A DNA stretch of 64,000 nt from the NCBI GenBank assembly GCA_022264855.1, contig JABYQU010000063.1:120353-184352 (forward strand), in the 5' to 3' direction. Positions 55,027-64,000 of this stretch are shown piece after piece. The stretch is from Lenzites betulinus. Taxonomy: Eukaryota; Basidiomycota; Agaricomycetes; Polyporales; Polyporaceae. Every line of letters starts with the position of its first letter. The stretch's first letter is position 1. The notes beneath the pieces are model-generated. The model worked only from the letters and a program-made list of their open reading frames with translations. It ran no database searches and had not been told where the DNA came from. The position numbers were made by a program, and so were the translations under genes.

Positions 55027-55475
55027 TTGAGCTTCGCGCAGCGATGGCTCCGACTGCGCGCCCCGAAATGGCGGATGAACTCGGCGCAGATCACGCAGCC
55101 CGTCGTATGCGCGACGAGGAGCGGATGCTCTGCTACCGGTCCCCAGGCCAGGTTCATGCTCAGTGGCATGATGGGCGGCATCCCTGGCATTACGCCCATG
55201 GGAGCGACCTGATTTTGGGGCGGAGCAAACGCTGAGACCGACGCCCCATGTGCTTGAGGGTACGCGGGCGGGTACGCGTAGCCGTATCCCGGCTGCGGAT
55301 ATTGATTCGTAGGCGGTGTCTGCGTTGGGGCACCGCCGTACTGGTACTGGGCCGGATACGGCGCAGAATACCCAGCTACTTGCTGATGCACGGCTGGGGC
55401 GGCAGGATCCTGTAGGAGCGCAGGATACGCGCTCCTTACAAGTGCGGAGTCCCTGCGGGTGTGCCTTCCCTCCAT
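55023..55475 (-). CDS. Short Pro/Tyr-rich upstream frame of the minus-strand element
   Basis: 150 residues if the ATG at 55475 is used; that ATG lies outside the 37-bp repeat, so the native start may be missing. It contains a Tyr/Pro-rich part (QPGYGYAYPPAYPQAHG), then PIMPLSMNLAWGP, then a Cys pair in HTTGCVICAEFI and a basic end. Its TGA overlaps the next ATG by one base (ATGA), an arrangement used for coupled reinitiation in some RNA viruses and retroelements. Confidence 0.5.
   Translation of the reverse strand: MEGRHTRRDSALVRSAYPALLQDPAAPAVHQQVAGYSAPYPAQYQYGGAPTQTPPTNQYPQPGYGYAYPPAYPQAHGASVSAFAPPQNQVAPMGVMPGMPPIMPLSMNLAWGPVAEHPLLVAHTTGCVICAEFIRHFGARSRSHRCAKLK
55404..55440. repeat. 37-bp repeat with hairpin, copy 2
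   Basis: Exact copy of 52787-52823. It marks the boundary where the hAT transposase reading frame is cut. Confidence 0.92.
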
Positions 55476-57014
55476 TCGACAACTGATCAGCTCGGGCAAG
55501 TTGACGCTTACCCGCAAGGTGAGCTACTCGACTCCTCTTACTCCATAGTAGGATCAGTGCTAATATAATGAATCTAGACTGCCAAGTTCGATATCGCGCT
55601 CTTGCAGGACGGGAACATGACCTCCATGAAGTTCGAGCAGGCACTTACACAATACACATCTATCGTAGCGCCAATTGCACGTGCTATCAAGAGCCTTGAG
55701 GCGACAGATGCTACTGCGGCAGATGTTTTTGTCTTCTGGCTCGGGATTGCATCGACCCTTCGCGACCTTTTTGCACGCCCTGAAGAAGAGACTGGTATCT
55801 CATCCGACCTCGCACAGAAGATCACGGGAATCGTCAACAAGTGGTACAAGGAAATAATCGACCAAGCGCCGACTGACGTATACTTCACAGCATTCTTCCT
55901 GCATCCCAGTGCGTCTTTGTTATTCATAATTAGTACTCTTGTTGCCATTACTCTATGCTGACTGAATGCACTTTACTAACAGAGTATGCACGTGCTGACG
56001 TCCTTGCGAAGCCCACTTCCCTTTCAAACGCTATCTTTGTACCACCGGCACGGTCTCGTGATGGCCAGCCTGCTGACAACGCAGAAGAAGACGACTCGTT
56101 GAAGGCACCCATACCGCGTGCCTACCGGCGGGTCAAGGAGTTCCTCAAGACGATGCTGCAAGCCGAGATCAAACTCAAAGTGCAGCCGCTTGTTCAGCAG
56201 CTCGATGAGGCGACTCTCGCGGATGAACTCCGCCATCAGCTCTTGGCCTATGCATGTGGTGAATACCCTTTCACTGCCCCGGTTGTAGAATCTGCCAAGG
56301 AGGGTCATCCAGTCCTTCGATGGTGGATGAGCCTTCAAGATCACCAGCATGCACGTGTGCTATCGGTGCGTCATTTATCTATTCCATGCTACTTGATTAG
56401 GTCAACTTTAATATGTCACAGATGCTTGCTATCAAACTGTATTCGATTGCTATCAATTCCATGGCAGAAGAACGTACGGTGTCCAACTTCACATGGTTTA
56501 ACTCCAAACTTCGAAACAGACAGGAGGTCAAGACCCTTGTCGACATGATTCAAGTTCGGCAGTGGAGCCTACTCCAGGTAAGTGGGAGTGCCGTGCTCGT
56601 GCTAGTTCTGTCTTATTTATAACCACATCGCTCTAGGATTATCCCGAGAGACCGCCTCGTACACATCCAACAGTGCGCTGGGCCGACATCGACAAGGCCA
56701 TATTCTCCGCACGTGATGCAGACAGCGCGACCGAAACCAGCAACGAGGACTTCTTTGAAGAATGGCCCTCGGATGAGGCTGATTCGCCGCAGGATCGCGC
56801 TCGCACTCAGCTGTCTGAGGCCGCGCTTGCGGCTGACGACTTCGAGGTTGATGCACTCGCTGACCTGTTTTCGTCCACGCTCCGTGGGATGTTGAGTGAC
56901 CCGTCCGAGGAGCTCACCCAATCGGATGATGAGGGCAGCGGGGAGGGTCCTGACCAAGCCGTAGTGGAGGCGTCCGGTGTTCCGATGGAGCGCAAGGCGA
57001 ACTGGAACTGGTGA
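55441..57014 (+). pseudogene. hAT transposase, 5'-truncated
   Basis: Exons at about 55441-55519, 55578-55908, 55983-56365, 56422-56577 and 56637-57014 join in frame. The block HPVLRWWMSL through MLAIKLYSIAINSMAEERTVSNFTWFNSKLRNRQ is the C-terminal dimerisation region of hAT transposases. Upstream, VFVFWLGIASTLRDLF and IVNKWYKEI fit the DUF659-like part. The zinc finger and the N-terminal catalytic part are missing. The frame is open right up to the 37-bp repeat at 55440, which therefore marks the breakpoint. The tail is acidic and ends NWNW. Confidence 0.75.
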
Positions 57015-57074
57015 TCACATATATTCTTTGCTTACAGTTATTAACATGTCATCAATTGTTATCAATCATTTCTA

Positions 57075-57168
57075 ACGTGTTAATAACACCGGTGTTAATA
57101 ACTGTTAAGAACCGTGGTGAGAAACGCCCCTCGGAGGGGCCCGAGTTATTAACTGTGTGTTAATGACC
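57075..57168. repeat. Subterminal TTAATAAC/TTATTAAC motifs with hairpin
   Basis: Copies of GTGTTAATAAC occur at about 57077 and 57092 around ACCGGT, with GAGTTATTAAC at about 57143 and GTGTTAATGAC after it. A GCCCCTC/GAGGGGC stem lies at 57126-57140. Short repeated motifs downstream of transposase are typical subterminal binding sites of hAT elements. Confidence 0.6.
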
Positions 57169-57629
57169 CGATGAATTCTTCACGGTACCCTATATACTAC
57201 TGCCAGAGAGGATCAGTAGGATGTGCTAGTAGCTTGCGAAGTAGAGTTGCAGTACAAAAAGTTGAACGTACTTATCTTATGATAGGATCTGTCTAGCAGT
57301 GAACTAGAAAGTGCATCTGAGCGTTGCCTCGCCGGGATGATACGCGAACATGAGTACACAACGAGTCAAGACTTGTCTTGACGTCACGAAGATGGATAAC
57401 AAGACTTCGGTCTTATTGACAGAATAATAACTCGAAGAGGACCTTTCTATGACACAGGAGTGGATGCAGGACACGGAACACATATACAACACAGAAACTC
57501 TACAGGTGGACGCGCACTTCGATGATACATACAACACGACCTACGAAAACACGTCAGCCTTGCTAAAGTCATTCAAGTAAGGAGAATAACCCACTTCACG
57601 TATACTGGACCAATGGAAACACAGAACGG

Positions 57630-58731
57630 TCAACGCCCGGCGATGAACGGCGTAACGTGTACAGCACACAGCCAGAGCTATTTCGCGAACCACATTGTCA
57701 GTCCCAAATGCAACAACGGGAGAATGACCCAGTACGCACGTTATACAGACGATAAGACTTCCGGTCCGCCGCGGCGTTGTCATACAGCACAAACCGGGCT
57801 CCCCCAAGGCGCCCATCGCGGAAAGCACTGCGCCATGCACGACCGGGGCGTGCCAGTACGCCACCAGGAACGCGGACCACATAGCGAGGAGAACGGGCAT
57901 CGCCCAGCGACTGCTTCGCGGGAACACAATCGGGAGCGTCTTCCGCCCGGTGAGCCGATCGCCCTCCGTGTCCTGGAAGTCCTGCGCCTGGATCGTCGAC
58001 ACGATCACGAGTGCGTTCAGCACCTGCGCAGCCACCGCCATCGCCTTGTGCTCGCCGCCGGCTGCAAGATAGGTGGCGCGTTAGTCAGACGTGTTCGGGA
58101 GGTCGAAGGATGTTTGCGAACGTACCGTATGCAACGTACGTCGCCCCGGCGTTGAACGCGGCATAGCCCACGGCGTTGCACATGTTTCTGGGCAGCCATG
58201 CGGCGTCCATACCGAGCTCGTTGTGTGCAAGCGTCCCGAGCGCGAGCGCAACGCTAGGCGCAAGGACGCCGTAGTGGGCCGACACTGAGAGGCAAACCGC
58301 GAGCATGGCCCAGCGCAGGCTGCGGGCATTCGCGACGGTGATACGTCCGGACGGGATGGGGCGCCATGGCTTGTTCGAAGCGTCCTCCTCGGGGGACAAG
58401 CATTGGTTCGAGAGGCAGAATTGGAGGAGGTGGAGCCATATCCAGATGACCCGGGGGATGATTTGCGAGGTGGAGGACATGGGGGCGGCGGCAGTCCCGA
58501 AAATGAGCTAGTGTACGGTGAGCAGCTGGTAATGCCTCGTGCATGAGGAGTGGGACTCACAGTGGGGAAAAAGACAGTCTTGAGGTCAGAGAACGTGAAG
58601 AGCCACAGCGTGTATGCGAAGCTGCAGATCTGCCTCCATAGCCGCGATAAGCCAAGGTCAAGGCGCACAGAGTTGACCGTGAAAGGAGAGGATACGACGG
58701 TGGAGTGGAAGATGGTGACGGAGCCGAGCAT
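57630..58731 (-). CDS. UbiA-family prenyltransferase, with one-base frameshift
   Basis: Exons 58561-58731, 58126-58507, 57740-58061 and 57630-57677. Many hydrophobic helices are seen. The first Asp-rich motif appears as NQCLSPEEDASNKPWRPIPSG and the second as DFQDTEGDRLTGRKTLPIV. The C-terminus after the last splice is RLYNLWLCAVHV, usual for this family. The enzymes transfer or cyclise isoprenoid chains in membranes. Exon 3 is one base short: frame is lost at a run of five C on the plus strand (57801-57805), and adding a sixth would rejoin the conserved frame. It is either a sequencing error or a recent mutation. Confidence 0.8.
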
Positions 58732-60923
58732 GATTCCGTCAATTGAGGAGGGAGGGGCGGGGCGGGGCGGGTGGAACTGGGTCAGAGTCCTAGGCCTGAC
58801 TCGCAGGAGGTTGCATTGAGATATATCTTGCCCGGAAGTTTAATCCTGGAATACGGGTGCGCGAAGGATCACAAAGCCGTGAGTTTTCGGCTGGGAAAAC
58901 ACCTGCCGACAAAAAGTCGATTGCGCTGCATCAGTCTACATGTGCGATGGATAGGCCGGCGAGAGCGGGTGGGATCAGCTGTGGCTGCATGACGCATGGT
59001 CATGAACGCTTTCTGGGCACTGGCAGTGTAGGTGGATGAGTTGGTACCTATCTCCCAGTGGGCAGAATCTCTCGGCGCCTCGGTGAGGACGGCGACCTAC
59101 CTTGAGCAATGCATGATCCTAATGATTGGCCGACCTCCTTCTTGGAAGTATGATGATCTTCGCCGGCGCATCTGTGATCATCTAGTCTCCTTCGCCGCCG
59201 CGCGATCGTTCGCCCTCAAGACATAACGCCCGATGCAGCCTTCTGGGCTGGCAGCAATTTTATCCTGCGATTATCGTTCCAACCATCAGCATTTTCTTAC
59301 GACGCCAAGTGAGTTATACGTTACACATCTCGTCAACGCTCACAAGCGTGTATATCCGGCTGCGGAACGCTGTCCGACTCTTCGAAAGGCACGGTATGCT
59401 GTACACGCGCAGACATTACGACCGAGGATATTACGAGCGAGAAGGAAATGAGATGCGCCCGCAAGAAGGACGTTAGCCGTACCGACGGAGGTTGATGAGT
59501 CCGGAGCAACGATTGCTTCTATCGGCAGAGTAGATAGAGAAGTACACCCACGGCACCACAACAAGCGCAAACGCCCGCGGCCCGACGGTGATCAGAGCCC
59601 TAAGTCAACGCAGTCAATATAGTCGTCGTAGTCTGGCCACCACGCAGTCCGCTGCGCCGTTTGGACGTTTGGAGGGACGACGACGACGCCCGGCTTCCAC
59701 CATCGGATGTCTAATCCTTACCCATCCGCTGCGGAATGGGGTCCGCCGGGCACGCCCCCGCCGCCCGGCGTGCATCTTCACGCAAATCGTATACGTACGT
59801 GACTTCTAATCTTGATAGCCCGGCGCGCGCGGCGCTCTGTTGGAGTGTCTCGGATTCGTTGTTCTGTGATACTCTGCAAAGATGGTGGGGAGAGCAAGGA
59901 ATCAGACCGTACCATCAATTTCTGGTGTTCCTCGCTGCCTTAGCTCCTGCTAATGTTGATAGGAGGCCTCTCCCAGCGCGATCCTGCTCGATATCCGGTC
60001 AAGAACGAATACAGGAGCATGCGAGCGTCCTATAGACGGCGCGGGGACCGAACGTCTGCATGCTCAGGCAGAGATACCAGAAGGAAATTGACTGTCGATA
60101 GATCAAGAAGTGATTCACGACGTATTCCGCCGACATCTCGGAAAACGGCACCCCGGTGCCCTGCCACCGCGCTCGTGCTCCCAAGGCCGTGCCACACATG
60201 ACGACACGACAAAGATGGGCCATTGTCCCAAGTGCGACGACGCCTCCGACTACGGAGGATCATCGTCGCACGCTTCGTCGGCCTGCTGCTCCCCAAAACA
60301 GCGCTCGAAGAACACCCACCATCTCGGAGGCGCCGCAGAACACGCAGACTCCACTTCGGCCGGACGAATGCTTGATGCCTTTGATAACCAGGGCCATAAC
60401 GATGCGGGGGGAGCGGAGGATGTATACGACCGCGGCGCGAATGGATCCGAAAGCGCATGCATCGGAAGGGCGGAACGTACGCAACCATGAAAGGGATCTC
60501 AGAGTCCGGGCCAGCCATCTGACCAAGGCACCGTCGAGTAGTGATGCAGGAATGAATACTGTACATGTACGAGCCGTCAGAAGAGTCCAACGCGAGCTCG
60601 AGAGGGGTCTGATACAACTGAGAGGTAAGGCGCCGACCGAAGTATCGGCCATACTAGCGTCCGTGGTACAAGACAGGGTTGCAGAGGCAGGGTAGAAGGG
60701 AGTGGGGAGTATACGGCGTACGTGTGAGTGTGAAGGCATGTATAGAGGGCACAGCAAGTGAGGTCGCTTGAGCGGGGCGGGCAGAGAACGGAGAGAATTT
60801 ACGGTCGCGGCGGCCTGCAATTTGACAAGATGGCCGACTACCGCATGTATACGATACGGTACTTCGAATTTGACCACGCGGGGGCTCCTGTACCTGTCGT
60901 ATGGGACACGGCTGCAGACAAGG
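58732..60923. other. Unassigned 2.2 kb
   Basis: No recognisable gene. The minus strand from 60030 to 60920 has two overlapping long open frames (one with a hydrophobic segment near 60350-60400) that could be exons of an unknown gene, but no domain or convincing splice set was found. Confidence 0.4.
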
Positions 60924-62413
60924 CTACCCAGAGATTGAAAAGAAGCCGAGCTGCACTGTCGGATCCCGCCCGCGCCCGCGCCCACGGCCTCTTCCACGCA
61001 CCCCGGAACTTGTACCTGGGTGTGCTCCGAACCCTCCGCTACCACCGCCGATGTAGGCCTTGGGCTTGCTCTGATACGCCCGTGGGGAGTGGACCGGGCG
61101 CGGGAAGCCATCCATGTCAATGTCCATCCTAGGCACGGCTGGGGGAGCTCCGGAGGCTATGGGGTATCGCGAGGGAGGGACATGGGTATAATTATGGGTA
61201 TGTGTAGATGGTGGAGAGGCGGGTGTGAAGCGTGATCCTGGCGTTGGGGATGGAGAAGCGGTATGTGTGCGTGCGCCAGGGACGAATGCCGAAGCAGATG
61301 GGGACAGAGAGCCGGGCTGCTCAAACCGCGGGCGGTTGCGGCGGGAATAGCGATTCGCGCGGTTTGGGATTTGAACAGCACCATCCGGACCGATGACATC
61401 GGCAGCCCGAGGTGGGCGGGGAGGGGGTAGGGGTCCAGGATCGTAATAGGGATTGTATGGGTGCCATACGACGCCCGAGGACGGTTGGTACAGCATGCCA
61501 TTTATGGTATCAAAGGAATACCATAATGGTTGTGGGATTGGCGACATGGTAGCCGCCATAGCCGCCAGGCGCATGTACAGCGTCAAACCCGCGTGGCCGT
61601 CATTTGCAGCATCTGAACGAGCCACGCGCAACTCATTAACGCAAGGGGCTTGCAGAAAACGTGGGAAATCACTCACAGTCCTGCTGTCGTGCGTCCAGTG
61701 GTAGTTCCCAGTTACTCGTCTGTACCCTCCCTTTCTGCAGCGTCAACTCTTCGTAAGTTTCGCAAAGACGCGCCAATCCGATGGGGGTTGCGTATTTCCC
61801 CTTCCATCGGGCGTTGTCGACCGTGCGCGCAAGTAGGGAAAGATCGACGCAGTTTCGCGTATCCACGCCGTAGTCCGAATACAACTTCTTGCAATCCTCT
61901 GCGACGGCACGTGTGAGCGCGGGCTATGACGCCATGAGAATGTGCTCACCCTGTATCCCTACACCAGCCTTCACCACTGTCTCATCAGCAAGCAGCTCGC
62001 GTAGTCTCTCGGGGAATGCTGTGAGATGAACGGTGAAAGGCGGGTCATCGTAGGCGATACGTGTGCTTACTATTCATATGGAATATGTGGATGAGCAAAA
62101 TGAGGTCCGGGCTGGCCAGTTGCACGAGCGCGACAGGGTTTCTGGTTCTGCCTTTGACGAAGTTGGGCTTCCACTCGAGATCAAACCCCAGGCACTTGGA
62201 GTTCAGCTGCAAGATCGCCAGGTTCGTGGCCTCCTCGTTCTGCAGATAGACGACACGTGCTGTGGGAGACTTCGTGGACCAGGAGTAAGTATCGTACACG
62301 CGGGGAGGGGGTGCGGGTGCGGGGGTCGACTCTTGCTCGTTTGACTGGCTTCCCGAGGCGAGAGAGGCCGCAGAGTCGTCCATGGCGGTCGAAGATTCGG
62401 GGGAGATAGACAT
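60924..62413 (-). CDS. DEDD 3'-5' exonuclease (WRN-exonuclease type) with RG-rich tail
   Basis: About four exons from the ATG at 62413. Exo I is LGFDLEWKP (Asp, Glu). Exo II is CVDLSLLAR in KLYSDYGVDTRNCVDLSLLAR. Exo III is YAANDGHAGLTLY, with the Tyr codon formed across a splice. Between them is KFPERLRELL-like sequence (FPERLRELLADETVVKAGVGIQ). The catalytic set is complete. A long Pro/Ser/Arg-rich tail ends in RGRGRGRGRGRD, likely for nucleic-acid binding. Members trim DNA or RNA 3' ends. It is divergent from NPL4. Confidence 0.88.
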
Positions 62414-63186
62414 TTGAGGACAAGGTTTATGCGTTTATATGAGGGCGAGCATGCAGCGAATAGCCGGTCGGAAACGAAACGAAACAAGGTATCCAATGGA
62501 GACTGCGACTGGTTGTTCGCGCGGGGGTTCGGGCTGAGGAGCGTTGTCTACGACGACAGAGACGAGGAGATGAATGGTGAGAGTGAGAGAGACGGGCGAT
62601 AAGTATGGAACTGCCGCAGCACTTGGCGGTTGTACTAAACTCAACTGTGGCTGAAGAAGACTCATAGCCTCCCACTGAGCCTATATCAGCGTCTAATACG
62701 GCGTGGCTATCACGTGTTCGGCGTGCCTTTGCTCTATTACGAGGTCAGCTCAGTGGTCTCCGGGGATGTACACTTACATGAGGTCTAGATACAAAAGCAT
62801 CACTCACTTAGATATATGTGTCCAGCCTGCATTACGACGCGAGACTTTCGCAAGAGGTCAGCTCCTCCTCCGATTTGGAATTAGACGCTTTAACTACAGA
62901 CTGAGTAACATAGCTAACTTGAAAGTTCACGGCAATAGATATAATTGCAATGCTCTTCAAGCTCATAATTAACCATCATGTTTCTCAAGAACACCGGCAG
63001 TACAGGAGGTCTAGATGTTCTCGGCCGCACCTGACGGGGAACGGCGAACGCGGTAGAACCGCGACGCGTATACACGGGCGCTTAAAGGTCACGTTAATCG
63101 GAAAATGCCGAAACCCTACAGACGCAGTATGCAAGCATAAGGACGCGTATTCACCTTGCCTTTCGACCACGACCACATACGCAGTC
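62414..63186. promoter_or_regulatory. Divergent promoter space
   Basis: 773 bases between the exonuclease and NPL4 starts with no recognised gene. Confidence 0.45.
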
Positions 63187-64000
63187 ATGGTGAGTGACAT
63201 GCGCGGAATCATCAGCGGATGCTAACATGCCTATCCAGCTGATCAGAGTGAGGCACAAGGAGGGGAACTTCCGCTTCGAGTTCCAGCCAACGTCGGACAT
63301 CTCAGATCTTCTCGCCAAGGTATATACAGATGAATCAACGTTGCATATGCCATTCACACGCTGTGTTAGATCCTGGAAACTGCATCGGATGCAGATCCCT
63401 CAACAGTCACCATTTCTAACCAACCGCGGGGCAACGAAGTGCTCGTGTCGACGCTCAAAGGGAAGACACTACAATCTCTGGGTTTGAAGTGCGTATATTC
63501 GTCTGTGCAGTCTTGGGGATGCTAACCACCATGCATGAAATAGACATGGCGACCTGCTCTTTGTGAGCTACAAAGAGCAGCCTGTATCGGAAGCACCGGC
63601 GCGACCACTAGCACCAATGCGCCTGCTTCGGACGGACAAGATACGTCCAAGCGTACATGGGAGGTCGCAGAGGAGGACACGGTCGACAAGTACTGGCGTG
63701 CACAAGAGGGCAAGATCCCTCGGGGCCGCGATTCTCGTTTCTGCAAGCACGGCGCGAACGCCATGTGTGATTACTGCATGCCTCTAGAGCCGTACGACGC
63801 CGCCTACCACAAGGAACACAACATCAAGCACTTATCATACACGCATACCTCCAGAAAATCACACCAAAAGCATCTCCTCCGCCTCTGTCACCTCCATCCT
63901 GCCCCCGCTCAACCCGCCCTCGTACAAAGTCAAGGATCCCTGTCCTACAGGCGGCATCAACCCTGGCCCGCAGGTATATGCACAGCGTGCCAGCCTTCTG
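63187..64000 (+). CDS. NPL4: NPL4, ubiquitin-binding Cdc48 cofactor, 5' part
   Basis: The ATG alone (63187-63189) forms the first coding exon. Exons 63239-63319, 63370-63488 and 63544 onward follow. The N-terminal ubiquitin-like part (LIRVRHKEGNFRFEFQP, KGKTLQSLGLK) is followed by the NPL4 zinc finger with FCKHGANAMCDYCMPLEPYD, HKEHNIKHLSY and, at the window edge, PWPAGICTACQPS. With UFD1 and Cdc48 it extracts ubiquitinated proteins, for example in ERAD. In the last exon the conserved frame is left four times, near 63588, 63840, 63863 and 63955, each time by what looks like one missing base. The gene runs off the right edge. Confidence 0.85.

Larger units (their letters stand above)
52787..55440 (-). 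mobile_element. Putative mobile element with two ATGA-coupled frames and 37-bp direct terminal repeats
   Basis: Bounded by identical 37-bp repeats whose core on the minus strand starts TGTA and ends TACA. Inside, one short frame overlaps a long coiled-coil frame by ATGA, and the 3' side is full of stem-loops. No polymerase, integrase or transposase is seen, so it may be non-autonomous or of an unfamiliar class. Confidence 0.5.

Noticed and set aside
55023..55644. Extending the long coiled-coil frame upstream to 55644
   Set aside because: The part upstream of 55026 crosses the 37-bp repeat into hAT sequence and has shadow-like composition. The other frame there is the coherent Pro/Tyr-rich protein.
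60260..61120. 286-codon minus-strand protein
   Set aside because: Its first half is the exonuclease exon read in another frame. The remainder is listed as unresolved.
1..64000. CRISPR arrays, bacterial operons, rRNA or tRNA genes
   Set aside because: The sequence is nuclear fungal DNA. No spaced identical repeats of CRISPR type and no tRNA or rRNA signature were noticed, although tRNAs were not searched exhaustively.

Overview
The window is nuclear DNA of a filamentous basidiomycete, most likely an Agaricomycete of the Polyporales type. The evidence is the gene architecture: many short introns of about 50 to 70 bases with GT-AG ends, GC-rich coding sequence and closely packed genes on both strands. 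The gene content agrees: fungal S53 proteases, a fungal amino-acid permease, a Zn2Cys6 regulator, F-box families, Ty3/gypsy chromodomain and hAT transposons. Exon joins below were worked out by eye from splice signals and frame; no search was run.

Region 1 (1-16 kb). A sedolisin protease gene runs off the left edge, followed by a small membrane protein. A 2.7 kb inverted duplication (about 3440-6110 and 12298-14995) carries two almost identical F-box genes. It brackets a 6 kb block with a cytochrome b5-fused fumarate reductase (OSM1-like), a nicotinamide riboside kinase and a candidate XRCC4/XLF/PAXX-type DNA-repair protein.

Region 2 (15-44 kb) is gene-dense: an amino-acid permease, a second sedolisin, an aldo/keto reductase, UCHL5-type deubiquitinase, Mediator MED31, an SLC35C2-like transporter, a Zn2Cys6 factor, a Gly/Tyr-rich protein, a CipC-like protein, COG5, acetolactate synthase small subunit (ILV6), and a tandem pair of F-box-like genes.

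Region 3 (44.8-57.2 kb) is a nested transposon island. A Ty3/gypsy chromodomain element has a 330 bp LTR whose U3 holds a 10-bp-phased array of TGACTC motifs. It has a Tf1/sushi-style self-priming site and a long open frame without ATG ahead of gag. Its pro-pol frame is split by an 865 bp foldback DNA transposon flanked by ACT. Beside it lies an opposite-strand element with two frames joined by an ATGA stop-start overlap, 37 bp repeats at its ends and a 550 bp tract of nine stem-loops. This abuts a 5'-truncated hAT transposase. No 3' LTR is visible.

Region 4 (57.6-64 kb) holds a UbiA prenyltransferase with a one-base frameshift, a DEDD 3'-5' exonuclease and the 5' part of NPL4, which shows four apparent one-base losses. 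The most unusual parts of the window are the LTR motif array, the ATGA-coupled hairpin-rich element, the nested foldback insertion and the repair-protein candidate.
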